The translations under genes and the position numbers were made by a program. A DNA stretch of 64,000 nt from Virgifigura deserti (GTDB lineage: Bacteria; Pseudomonadota; Alphaproteobacteria; Dongiales; Dongiaceae), in assembly GCA_003576685.1 (NCBI GenBank), contig QOZR01000005.1:1-64000 (forward strand), written 5' to 3'. Each line of letters starts with the position of its first letter. The first letter of the stretch is position 1. Positions 27,379 through 36,958 of this stretch are shown piece after piece. A model generated the notes under the pieces. The model had not been told where the DNA came from and ran no database searches. It saw nothing but the letters and a program-made list of their open reading frames with translations.

Positions 27379-28932
27379 TCAAGCGGAAAGCGCTGCCGGC
27401 GCCGTCTTCTGGCGCTTCGTCAGCAGCTTGTTCAAAGCGTGGATATAGGCCCGGCAAGAAGCGACAAGCGTGTCGGTGTCGGCGCCTTGGCCGTTGACCG
27501 TCTTGCCGTTCTCTTCAAGCCGGACCGTGACTTCGGCCTGCGCGTCGGTGCCTGCGGTCACCGCATGCACCTGATAAAGCTGCAATCTGACCTCGTGCGG
27601 GAAGAGCTGCTTGATCGCGTTGAAGGTGGCGTCGACCGGGCCCGCCCCGATCGCCGTCGTGGTGTGCACCGCGCCGTCGATCTGCAGCTCGAGCTCCGCC
27701 TTCTGCGGCCCGCGCGATCCGGCGATCACCTGCAGCGAGACAAACCGGATCCGATCGTTGCTGCGGCCGACCTCGTCATCGACCAGCGCGACGATATCCT
27801 CGTCGAACACGTCCTTCTTCTTGTCGGCCAGATCCTTGAAGCGCCGGAAGGCCTCTTCGACCGCGTTGTCGCCGAGGTCGAAGCCCAACTCCTTCAGCTT
27901 CTCCTTGAAGGCGTGGCGGCCGGAATGCTTGCCCATCACCAGGGTCGAGCGGTTGAGGCCGACCGATTCGGGAGTCATGATCTCATAAGTCCCGGCATGC
28001 TTCAGCATGCCGTCCTGATGAATACCCGATTCATGCGCAAAGGCGTTGGCGCCGACGATCGCCTTGTTCGGCTGCACCACGAAGCCGGTGATGGTCGAAA
28101 CCAGCCGCGAGGCCTTGGTAATGATCTCGGTATTGATGCCGGTGCTGTAAGGCAGGTTGTCGTGGCGCGTCCTGAGCGCCATCACGATCTCCTCCAGCGC
28201 GGCATTGCCCGCCCGCTCGCCGAGACCATTGATCGTGCATTCCACCTGCCGCGCGCCCGCGCCCACCGCCGCAAGCGAGTTCGCGACGGCCAGGCCGAGG
28301 TCGTTGTGGCAGTGGACGGAGATGATCGCCTTGTCGATGTTCGGCACCCGGTTCATCAGCATCGCGATCAGCGCCGCGAACTCCTCCGGCACCGCATATC
28401 CGACCGTATCAGGAATGTTGACGGTCCGCGCGCCGGCCTTGATCGCCGTCTCGACGCAACGGCACAGGAAATCATGCTCGGTGCGCGACCCGTCCTCCGG
28501 CGACCACTCGACGTCGTCGCACCGATTTCGCGCGTGGGCGACGCTGTCCGCGATCGCTTGGTGGACGGCCTCCGGCTCCATCTGCAGCTTATACTTCATA
28601 TGCAGCGGGCTGGTCGAAATGAAGGTGTGGATGCGCGGCCGGGCGGCGCCGGACAGCGCCTCCCAGGCGCGATCGATGTCTTTCTTCGACGCCCGTGCCA
28701 GTCCGGCGACCGTGGCGCCACGGACCGTTCGGCCGATCTCGCGCACGGCGTCGAAGTCGCCGTTCGATGCGATCGGGAAACCGGCTTCGATGACGTCGAC
28801 CCCGAGTTCCTCGAGAACCATCGCAATCCGCCGCTTCTCCTCCAGATTCATGGAGGCGCCGGGCGACTGCTCGCCGTCGCGCAGGGTCGTGTCGAAAATG
28901 ATAACGCGGTTGCTGTCGATCGTGTGACTCAT
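27379..28932 (-). CDS. leuA: 2-isopropylmalate synthase
   Basis: A 517-residue enzyme for the first step of leucine synthesis, condensing acetyl-CoA with 2-oxoisovalerate. The catalytic TIM barrel (about 1-280) starts F-D-T-T-L-R-D-G-E-Q-S-P-G and has the metal-binding H-C-H-N-D-L-G segment. The C-terminal regulatory domain for leucine feedback covers about 380-510. It is on the same strand as ilvC, ilvN and ilvB, but a 434-base gap with palindromes separates it from ilvC, so it probably has its own promoter or leader control. Confidence 0.97.
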   Translation of the reverse strand: MSHTIDSNRVIIFDTTLRDGEQSPGASMNLEEKRRIAMVLEELGVDVIEAGFPIASNGDFDAVREIGRTVRGATVAGLARASKKDIDRAWEALSGAARPRIHTFISTSPLHMKYKLQMEPEAVHQAIADSVAHARNRCDDVEWSPEDGSRTEHDFLCRCVETAIKAGARTVNIPDTVGYAVPEEFAALIAMLMNRVPNIDKAIISVHCHNDLGLAVANSLAAVGAGARQVECTINGLGERAGNAALEEIVMALRTRHDNLPYSTGINTEIITKASRLVSTITGFVVQPNKAIVGANAFAHESGIHQDGMLKHAGTYEIMTPESVGLNRSTLVMGKHSGRHAFKEKLKELGFDLGDNAVEEAFRRFKDLADKKKDVFDEDIVALVDDEVGRSNDRIRFVSLQVIAGSRGPQKAELELQIDGAVHTTTAIGAGPVDATFNAIKQLFPHEVRLQLYQVHAVTAGTDAQAEVTVRLEENGKTVNGQGADTDTLVASCRAYIHALNKLLTKRQKTAPAALSA

Positions 28933-29268
28933 GGGATCACCCCTCCGTCTTCAGGCAACGCGGCGCGGCGGACAAGACATCCTCCGAGCGCCTGTTGCCG
29001 GCTACGGAGGCGCTCAGGGGTGCCTAGGAAGGGTTTGATCACCGGAAGCCAGGACGGGACAGAGGCAAGCCGCCCGAACCGGAGCAGCCGGGCGTAAAGC
29101 ATCGGCGAACGCCCTGGAGAGGCTGCTGAAACGCGGCAAGGACATGGCTGTGCCTGTTTGTTCGAAAGACCGTGGCGGGTCCGATATTTTGTAACCCTGC
29201 CACGCTAAGGTTAACAAGTCCTTTGTTCAGTGTTGTGAAGAGCGGGACCAGGTCCCAAATGCGCGTAG

Positions 29269-29286
29269 CATAGGGCCGGCCCTATG
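29269..29286. repeat. 18-bp perfect palindrome CATAGGGCCGGCCCTATG
   Basis: A perfect two-fold symmetric site between leuA and ilvC. A second small inverted repeat, GGGACCAGGTCCC, lies just before it. It could be a regulator site or part of a 3' structure. Confidence 0.6.
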
Positions 29287-29318
29287 TGGCCGTCCGATCG
29301 CACACAAAACGCCCGATC

Positions 29319-29345
29319 GGGGCGCCCACACAGGGACGCCCCTAC
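29319..29345. repeat. Imperfect GC-rich intergenic palindrome
   Basis: GGGGCGCCC and GGGACGCCCC arms flank a 5-base spacer, ending in CCTAC. The end resembles the GTAGGGG/CCCCTAC termini of the 29-bp elements at 33959 and 46733, so it may be a related dispersed element. It lies just past the ilvC stop. Confidence 0.45.
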
Positions 29346-29366
29346 GATCATGGATCGCCGACGGGA

Positions 29367-30440
<1,074 letters not shown>

Positions 30441-30457
30441 CTACGGAAGGCGCTGTT

Positions 30458-30961
30458 TTAGATCGCCTCCGGCCCGCGCGCAATGGCAACGACGCCCGTG
30501 CGCGAAACGTCGACCAGGCCCAGCGGCTGCATCAGGTTGATGAAAGCGTTGAGCTTCTCCGGCGATCCGGTCATCTCGAAGACGAAGGACTCGAGGGTGC
30601 TGTCGACCACACGGGCGCGAAAGATATCGGCGATCCGCAGCGATTCGATCCGCTTGTCCCCCGTCCCGTTCACCTTGACGAGCGCCAGCTCGCGCTCGAG
30701 ATGCGGCCCCTCGTTAGTCAGGTCGCTGACCCTATGGACGGGCACGAGGCGGCCGAGCTGTGCCTTGATCTGCTCGATGATCATCGGCGTGCCCGAGGTG
30801 ACGATGGTGATACGCGACAGGTGCCTCGCCATGTCGACCTCGGCCACCGTCAGGCTTTCGATATTGTAGCCGCGGCCCGAGAACAAGCCGATGACCCGGG
30901 CGAGGACTCCGGCCTCGTTATCGACGAGAACGGAAATCGTATGTCGTTCGATTGCTTCCAC
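30458..30961 (-). CDS. ilvN: Acetolactate synthase small (regulatory) subunit
   Basis: A 167-residue protein with an N-terminal ACT domain (H-T-I-S-V-L-V-D-N-E-A-G-V-L-A-R) and a C-terminal small-subunit domain. It gives the large subunit full activity and valine feedback control. It starts 30 bases after ilvB and continues toward ilvC on the same strand. Confidence 0.96.
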   Translation of the reverse strand: MEAIERHTISVLVDNEAGVLARVIGLFSGRGYNIESLTVAEVDMARHLSRITIVTSGTPMIIEQIKAQLGRLVPVHRVSDLTNEGPHLERELALVKVNGTGDKRIESLRIADIFRARVVDSTLESFVFEMTGSPEKLNAFINLMQPLGLVDVSRTGVVAIARGPEAI

Positions 30962-30991
30962 CGGATAGCGCTCCAGTCCCAGATGCCACGG

Positions 30992-32746
30992 TTAGACCAA
31001 AACCATGCCTTCTTCGGAGACTGGCTTCGCGACATCATCGGGCCCGAGCAGCATTTCATTGTGCGCCGCGCCCGATGGGATCATCGGGAAGCAGTTCTCC
31101 GTCTGGTCGACGCAGCAATCGACGATGACCGGCGCCTTGACGGCGATCATCTCGCGAATGACGTCGTCGAGCTCGTCCGGCTTCTGGGCGCGCAAGCCCA
31201 CGGCGCCGAACGCCTCGGCCAGCTTCACGAAATCCGGCAGGGATTCGGTGTAGCTCTCCGAATAGCGCCCGCCATGCAGAAGCTCCTGCCACTGCCGCAC
31301 CATCCCCATCCACTGATTGTTCAGGATGAAGATCTTGACCGGCAGCTTGTACTGGACGGCGGTCGACATCTCCTGGATGTTCATCAGGATCGATGCCTCG
31401 CCGGCGACGTCGACGACGAGCGCGTCGGGATGCGCCATTTGCACGCCGACCGCCGCCGGCAGGCCGTAACCCATGGTGCCGAGCCCGCCGCTGGTCATCC
31501 AGCGATTGGGCTTCTCGAACCGGAGGAACTGTGCCGCCCACATCTGATGCTGACCGACTTCGGTCGTGACGTAAAAGTCACGGTCCCCGATCGCCGCCTG
31601 CAGGCGCTGCAGGGCATATTGCGGCTTGATGATCTTGTCCGAGTTTTTGTAACGCAGGCAGTCGCGCCCGCGCCATTGCTCGATGCTCCGCCACCACTCG
31701 GCGAGCGCCGCCGCGTCGGGCCGCGCCTTCGTCCGCTTCCAGGCCGCGATCATCGCCTCGAGCACCAGCTTGACGTCGCCGACGACCGGAAGGTCGACCC
31801 GGACGTTCTTGTTGATCGAGGACGGATCGATGTCGACATGGATCTTCTTCGAGTTCGGCGAGAAGGCGGTCAACCTGCCGGTCACCCGATCGTCGAACCG
31901 GGCGCCGATATTGATCATGACATCGCAGTCATGCATCGCCAGGTTCGCCTCGTAGGTGCCGTGCATGCCCAGCATTCCCAGGAAATGCGGGTCCGAGGCC
32001 GGCATGGCGCCGAGCCCCATCAGGGTCAGCGTGCAGGGAAAGCCGGTCATCCGGACGAACTCGGTCAGCAGGGCCGACGCTTCGGGGCCGGAATTGATGA
32101 CCCCGCCGCCGCAATAGAACAGCGGCCGCTTGGCCGAGGCCATCAGCGCCACTGCCTGCTCGATCCGATCGGCGTCGGGCGTGGTCTGCGGCTTGTAGCT
32201 GCGACGCTCCACGTCGATACCGTCGGGATAGGCGCCCTTGCCCTGCAGGATGTCCTTCGGTAGGTCGACCACGACCGGTCCGGGCCGGCCGCTACGGGCG
32301 ACGTAGAACGCCTCATGCATGACCCGCGGCAGATCGGCGATGTCCTTGACGAGATAGTTGTGCTTGGTGCAGGGCCGCGTGATGCCGACGGTATCGGCCT
32401 CCTGGAACGCGTCGTTGCCGATCAGATGAGTCGGCACCTGTCCGGTCAGGCAGACCACCGGGATGCTGTCCATCAGCGCGTCGGTCAGGCCGGTGACCGC
32501 ATTGGTGGCACCCGGACCGGACGTCACCAGGACGACGCCGACCTTGCCGGTCGACCGGGCATAGCCTTCCGCGGCATGAACCGCGCCCTGCTCGTGCCGA
32601 ACCAGGACATGACGCAGCGCATTCTGCTTGAACAGCTCGTCATAGATCGGAAGAACGGCGCCGCCCGGATAGCCGAATACGACATCAACGCCCTGGTCCA
32701 CCAGAGCCTTGATGACAATTCCTGCTCCCGTCAATTCCTGCGTCAT
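30992..32746 (-). CDS. ilvB: Acetolactate synthase large subunit
   Basis: A 584-residue thiamine-diphosphate enzyme that makes acetolactate or acetohydroxybutyrate. The N-terminal domain has F-G-Y-P-G-G-A-V-L-P and the catalytic glutamate in R-H-E-Q-G-A. The diphosphate-binding motif spans V-D-V-A-G-E-A-S-I-L-M-N-I-Q. The start is set at M-T-Q-E-L; an in-frame start 20 codons upstream adds a non-conserved extension. It is the first gene of an ilvB-ilvN-ilvC run. Confidence 0.97.
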   Translation of the reverse strand: MTQELTGAGIVIKALVDQGVDVVFGYPGGAVLPIYDELFKQNALRHVLVRHEQGAVHAAEGYARSTGKVGVVLVTSGPGATNAVTGLTDALMDSIPVVCLTGQVPTHLIGNDAFQEADTVGITRPCTKHNYLVKDIADLPRVMHEAFYVARSGRPGPVVVDLPKDILQGKGAYPDGIDVERRSYKPQTTPDADRIEQAVALMASAKRPLFYCGGGVINSGPEASALLTEFVRMTGFPCTLTLMGLGAMPASDPHFLGMLGMHGTYEANLAMHDCDVMINIGARFDDRVTGRLTAFSPNSKKIHVDIDPSSINKNVRVDLPVVGDVKLVLEAMIAAWKRTKARPDAAALAEWWRSIEQWRGRDCLRYKNSDKIIKPQYALQRLQAAIGDRDFYVTTEVGQHQMWAAQFLRFEKPNRWMTSGGLGTMGYGLPAAVGVQMAHPDALVVDVAGEASILMNIQEMSTAVQYKLPVKIFILNNQWMGMVRQWQELLHGGRYSESYTESLPDFVKLAEAFGAVGLRAQKPDELDDVIREMIAVKAPVIVDCCVDQTENCFPMIPSGAAHNEMLLGPDDVAKPVSEEGMVLV

Positions 32747-32921
32747 CGTCTCGTCCTCGCTATGACATGCGTTTCGACGCGATCGGCCTGGTTGCCGATC
32801 GCCCATGCTGCGCCGCGGTAAACCCCTGATCCAGCGGCGATATTCCGGTTAATGGCATCATGCGGAGCCTGTCGGCTTTCGCACTGCACCGTAGCCTAGG
32901 CCTTCGATCCGGAACGGTCAA

Positions 32922-33950
32922 TCAATAATGACGAATTATGTTGCAGATCTCGTCTGCCAACCTTTCCGAATATTGCGCCGCGGAACCATCCACCTCCAAT
33001 CGATGGGCGTCGGCCATCTGATGGCGGAACCAGGTCATCTGCCGCTTGGCATAGCGCCGCGTTGCCTGCTGCGCCGCGGTCGTCGCCTCGACGAGCGTCA
33101 GCTCGCCATGAATGTGGCGGCGGAGTTCAGGGATTCCCAGGGCCTTCATGGCAGGGAGCTGCGGATCGAGCCCGAGCGCATCGACACGCTCGGCCTCGAC
33201 CAAGGCGCCCTGGTCGAGCATGCGCAGGAAACGGGCGTCGCAGGCCGCATAAAGCGCGGCCCGCGCCGGCGCCACGACGAAGCTGGTGAATTGAAGATCG
33301 CCCAGGGGATCGCCCGGGGAATCGTCCGGGGCACCGCCCAGGGAGGCACCCGGCGAGCCACTTGTCGGCGTGGCCGGCTCGCGCTGCCACGCATCGAGCG
33401 AGCGTCCGGTCGCCTCCAGCACCTCCCAGGCGCGCGCCAGCCGCTGCCGGTCGCTCGGGTTGAGCCGCGCCGCCATGGCCGGGTCGCGACGGGCCAGTTC
33501 TCGGTGGAAGGCCTCGCCTCCCATATCGGCCAGCTTTGCCCGCGTCGCCGCGCGCACCGCCAGCGGGATTTCGGGCACGGGCGCCAGCCCTCGCATCAGC
33601 ACCCGCAGATAGAGCCCGGTACCGCCGACCACCACCGGAAGCCGTCCGGCCGCTGAGGCCGCGGCGATCTCCTCCAACGCCCGTTCGCGCCAGAGCGCGG
33701 CCGAGTAGGGCTGGGCGACCGGGAGAAATCCATAGAGGCGGTGCGGCACCGCGGCACAGTCGCTCGCGTCCGGCCGGGCGGTCAGGACCGATAGCTCGCG
33801 ATAAACTTGCATGCTGTCGGCATTGATGATCGTACCGTCGAGAGCCCTGGCGACGGCGAGGCCGATCGCAGATTTGCCGCTCGCCGTCGGGCCCGCGATG
33901 ACCACCGCCCGCGTCGCCGCGCGTTTATTTTCGATTTCCGTCCGGCCCAC
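32922..33950 (-). CDS. miaA: tRNA dimethylallyltransferase
   Basis: A 342-residue enzyme that adds an isopentenyl group to A37 of tRNAs reading U-starting codons. The P-loop is G-P-T-A-S-G-K-S at about residues 19-26. The D-S-M-Q-V-Y-R and G-G-T-G-L-Y segments follow, and Y-A-K-R-Q-M-T-W-F near the C-terminus is typical. It is longer than most family members because of a low-complexity insert of about 20 residues near 199-219, encoded by a 12-bp tandem repeat. It lies between ilvB and degP, all on one strand. Confidence 0.96.
   Translation of the reverse strand: MGRTEIENKRAATRAVVIAGPTASGKSAIGLAVARALDGTIINADSMQVYRELSVLTARPDASDCAAVPHRLYGFLPVAQPYSAALWRERALEEIAAASAAGRLPVVVGGTGLYLRVLMRGLAPVPEIPLAVRAATRAKLADMGGEAFHRELARRDPAMAARLNPSDRQRLARAWEVLEATGRSLDAWQREPATPTSGSPGASLGGAPDDSPGDPLGDLQFTSFVVAPARAALYAACDARFLRMLDQGALVEAERVDALGLDPQLPAMKALGIPELRRHIHGELTLVEATTAAQQATRRYAKRQMTWFRHQMADAHRLEVDGSAAQYSERLADEICNIIRHY
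33296..33355. repeat. In-frame 12-bp tandem repeat (5 units) inside miaA
   Basis: Five degenerate 12-bp units (consensus near GATCGCCCGGGG) lie head to tail. They encode four-residue blocks rich in S, P, G and D. The total is 60 bp, so unit loss or gain keeps the miaA frame. Confidence 0.75.
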
Positions 33951-33958
33951 ATCCGTAT

Positions 33959-33987
33959 GTAGGGGCGGGTTTGAAACCCGTCCCTAC
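33959..33987. repeat. 29-bp dispersed palindromic element, copy 1
   Basis: Fourteen-base arms around one central base match with a single mismatch (GTAGGGGCGGGTTT / AAACCCGTCCCTAC). It fills the short gap between miaA and degP. The reverse complement matches 25 of 29 bases of the element at 46733-46761. Confidence 0.8.
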
Positions 33988-33994
33988 GGTGCTG

Positions 33995-35515
33995 CTATCC
34001 TTGGTCGATCCGCAGGGCGACCCACTGATATTCGCCGTCGCGATCGACCAGCAGGGTGACGACACGGTAGCCATTCTCCCGGGCTTGGCTCACCCTTTGG
34101 TCGACATCCCCGGGATTGGCGACCGGCTCCTGATCGACCTCGACGATCACGTCGCCGGGGCGCAGATCCTTCTCAGCCGCCGAACCGGCCTGGTCGACCT
34201 CGGTGATCACAACGCCCGATGCGCCATCATCCAAGCCGAAGCGCTCTCGCAACTCGGGCGACATTTCCGCCAGGGCCAGCCCCAGCAGATCGACCGTCCC
34301 CTCCCGCCTCTCTGGCGTGCCTTGCGGCTCTTGCGGAGTGAGGGCGGCCATCTCTGCGGCCTCGTCCAGCTCGCCGAGCACGACATTCAACGTCACTTCT
34401 CGGCCTTGCCGCCAGACGACGACTTCGACCTCCTTGTCGATCGCGGTTTCGGCCACCATCCGCGGCAGCTTGCGCATCTCCTCGACCGGCCGGCCATCGA
34501 ATTTCAAGACGACATCGCCCTGCTCGATGCCCGCCAGATCGGCCGGGCCGTTCTCGGTGACGTTCGCGACCAGCGCCCCTTCCGTGCTCGGCAGGCGCAG
34601 GCCTTCCGCCAGCTCTTCGTTGACCGTTTGGATGCGCACGCCGAGCCAACCGCGGCGCGTGTGCCCATATTCGCGAAGCTGGGCGATCACGTTGCGGGCG
34701 AGGTTGGACGGGATGGCGAAGCCGATGCCGACGCTGCCGCCCGAGGGTGAGAAGATCGCCGTATTGATGCCGATGACCTCGCCGTCCATGTTGAACATCG
34801 GCCCGCCGGAATTGCCCCGGTTGATCGAGGCGTCGGTCTGCAGGAAATCGTCATAAGGGCCGGCCATGATGTCGCGCTTTCGCGCCGAGACGATGCCGGC
34901 CGTGACCGACCCTCCCAGGCCGAAGGGATTGCCGATTGCAACCACCCAGTCGCCGATCCGGGTCTTGTCGGAGTCGCCCCAGGCCACCGCCGGCATCGGC
35001 TCTTTCGCATCAACCTTCAGCAGGGCGAGGTCGGTCTTATCGTCGATGCCGATAACCTCAGCCGTCAGCTCGGTATCGTCATGCAGCCTGACCGTGACCT
35101 CGTCGGCGCCCTCGATGACATGGTTGTTGGTGACTATATAGCCGGCCGGGTCGATGATGAAGCCCGAGCCGAGCGAGGTCGCACGACGCGGGCGCTCCAT
35201 GCGTCCCTGACGGTCGAAGAACTCTTTGAAGAACTCGTCGAGTTCCTGATCGCCGCTGGTTCCCGCCATCTGCTCCTGCGTCGTCGAGACATTGACGACG
35301 GACGGCAGCAGCTTTTCGGCAAGATCCGCGAAGCTGTCCGGCGCCGGACGAGCGGAGGCTGCGGCGGCAGCCAGCAGAAGCGCCGCGGCGATCGGCAACG
35401 CGAGAAGCGGATGAAGCCATTGGGGAGCTGTTAAGGAATGGCGCCCGCTCGCAGAGAACAGCGCCGCGGTTGTCATCATTGCACGGGTCGTTGGCTTCAA
35501 CGGAATCTCCATCAC
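33995..35515 (-). CDS. degP: Periplasmic Do-family serine protease/chaperone
   Basis: A 506-residue HtrA-type protease for envelope quality control. An N-terminal hydrophobic segment at about 36-54 acts as signal or anchor. The triad is H132 (N-N-H-V), D162 (T-D-L-A-L) and S236 (G-N-S-G-G-P). Two PDZ domains follow (about 300-390 and 420-500). Several methionines near the N-terminus leave the exact start open. It is upstream of miaA on the same strand and downstream of hflK-hflC-DUF2065, a common alphaproteobacterial order. Confidence 0.95.
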   Translation of the reverse strand: MMEIPLKPTTRAMMTTAALFSASGRHSLTAPQWLHPLLALPIAAALLLAAAAASARPAPDSFADLAEKLLPSVVNVSTTQEQMAGTSGDQELDEFFKEFFDRQGRMERPRRATSLGSGFIIDPAGYIVTNNHVIEGADEVTVRLHDDTELTAEVIGIDDKTDLALLKVDAKEPMPAVAWGDSDKTRIGDWVVAIGNPFGLGGSVTAGIVSARKRDIMAGPYDDFLQTDASINRGNSGGPMFNMDGEVIGINTAIFSPSGGSVGIGFAIPSNLARNVIAQLREYGHTRRGWLGVRIQTVNEELAEGLRLPSTEGALVANVTENGPADLAGIEQGDVVLKFDGRPVEEMRKLPRMVAETAIDKEVEVVVWRQGREVTLNVVLGELDEAAEMAALTPQEPQGTPERREGTVDLLGLALAEMSPELRERFGLDDGASGVVITEVDQAGSAAEKDLRPGDVIVEVDQEPVANPGDVDQRVSQARENGYRVVTLLVDRDGEYQWVALRIDQG

Positions 35516-35676
35516 GACGGCTCATGAGCGGTCCGGTTCGCCGCCCATCGAACTTGGCGCATCTCGCATCTAAAATAGGCCATTTTCGCCCGCGATTGGT
35601 AAAGAATCATGCAATGGCCGCCAGCAAGACAGCCATCCGGCCCCCCATTGGCGTATCGGGGCGCGTCGGAGGCGCG

Positions 35677-35877
35677 TCATCCGCGCACCAGCCAAACGAC
35701 AAGAACGCCGACGGCGGCGGATAACAACCCAACCAAACGGAGCGACTGCGCGGAATGCGCCAACATCTCGGCCACGAGCCGTTTGAGCAGATCCGGCGCC
35801 AATGCCAGCAGGAGGCCTTCCAGAACCAGGACAAGTCCCAGCGCCGTCGCCAGATCGAAGACACCGACCCCCGTCAT
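35677..35877 (-). CDS. DUF2065 small membrane protein
   Basis: A 66-residue protein with two hydrophobic segments (about 8-27 and 46-64) separated by L-L-K-R-L-V-A-E-M-L. Length and layout match DUF2065 (YjeT-like) proteins. It lies 135 bases after hflC, where this family is often found. Function is unknown; a link to the HflKC/FtsH membrane complex is suggested only by context. Confidence 0.85.
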   Translation of the reverse strand: MTGVGVFDLATALGLVLVLEGLLLALAPDLLKRLVAEMLAHSAQSLRLVGLLSAAVGVLVVWLVRG

Positions 35878-36012
35878 CGCCGTTTCCTTCGGGCCGCAGT
35901 CAAATCATCAGCCCTGGATCCATCGACTTGGGCCAGGCCATCGGCCGAAGCGGCGGCAGGGTGACGAACATCGCTCCGCCGCCGTCCCCCGCGCCGCTAC
36001 TCCTGGGTGCCG

Positions 36013-36930
36013 TTACTCCGCCTGGGCCTGCCGATTGCCGCCCGTCGACGCCGAGGCCTGGGACTCACCGGGCCCTTGCCCGAAGAACCGGAAGAAATCG
36101 CCGTCCGGCGGTCCGACGAAGGTCGTCGTCTCGCTCGGTAGTCCCTCCTTCAGAGCCTGCATCGACCGGTAGAAGTCGAAGAAGGTGGGGTCCTGCCCAT
36201 AGGCATCATTGTAGATGGCCGTCGCCTGCGCATCGCCCTCACCGCGCAAGATCTCTGCGGTCCGCCGCGCATTGGCGAGGATGACGACGCTTTGCTTGTC
36301 GGCCTCGGCGCGGATCGTCTGCGCGTCGCGGGCGCCCTCTGCCCGAATGCGCCGCGCCTCCTGCTCGCGCTGCGTCTGCATGCGGCGGAAGATGGCCTGG
36401 CTGTTCTCCTCCGGAAGATCGAGGCGCTTTATCCGCACGTCGACGACGTTGATGCCGAAGGTCTGCGCCTCCACGTTCACCTGCTCGGCGATCTGCTGCA
36501 TCAGCCCGCCGCGCTGGTTGGTGAGAATGAAGTCCAGAGGCACCTCGCCCAGCGCGCCGCGCAGGGTCGAACTGATGATCGAGCGTAGCCGCGCCTGGAC
36601 ACCTGCCTCATTAGTCACCGTCTGGAAGAACCGCAGCGGGTCGGTGATCCGGAATCGCGCGAACGCGTCGACCACGACCTGCTTCTGATCGACGGTCGGC
36701 ACCTCCGCCGCCGGCGCATCGAAGTTCAGAACCCTGTTGCTGAAGACGACGACATTCTGAATGAACGGAACCTTGAAGTGCAGGCCGGGCTCCTTGACGA
36801 CGCGCTGCGGCTCGCCGAACTGCAGCACCAGCGCCTGCTCGGACTGGTGCACGGTATAGACGGAGGAAAGCGCCACCAACACGGCGACGGCGGCCGCGAT
36901 AGCCAATCCAATGAGGGCTGGACGCTGCAT
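36013..36930 (-). CDS. hflC: FtsH protease modulator HflC
   Basis: A 305-residue SPFH/prohibitin-domain protein with one N-terminal membrane anchor (about 7-25) and a coiled coil rich in A, E and R near 170-230. The start of the SPFH domain reads V-H-Q-S-E-Q-A-L-V-L-Q-F-G-E-P. It pairs with HflK to form the ring-shaped complex that restrains FtsH at the periplasmic face. It follows hflK by 28 bases. Confidence 0.96.
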   Translation of the reverse strand: MQRPALIGLAIAAAVAVLVALSSVYTVHQSEQALVLQFGEPQRVVKEPGLHFKVPFIQNVVVFSNRVLNFDAPAAEVPTVDQKQVVVDAFARFRITDPLRFFQTVTNEAGVQARLRSIISSTLRGALGEVPLDFILTNQRGGLMQQIAEQVNVEAQTFGINVVDVRIKRLDLPEENSQAIFRRMQTQREQEARRIRAEGARDAQTIRAEADKQSVVILANARRTAEILRGEGDAQATAIYNDAYGQDPTFFDFYRSMQALKEGLPSETTTFVGPPDGDFFRFFGQGPGESQASASTGGNRQAQAE

Positions 36931-36958
36931 TATTATATCACTCCTTTGCCGCTGCCGA

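Larger units (their letters stand above)
28933..29366. other. leuA upstream region with hairpins and a repeat element
   Basis: No convincing gene is seen; a 43-codon frame from about 29146 reading toward leuA is a possible leader but has no leucine cluster. An 8-bp perfect stem (28986-28993 with 29008-29015) sits in the leuA leader without a T-run. The far side contains an 18-bp palindrome and an intergenic repeat-like element next to the ilvC stop. Confidence 0.5.
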
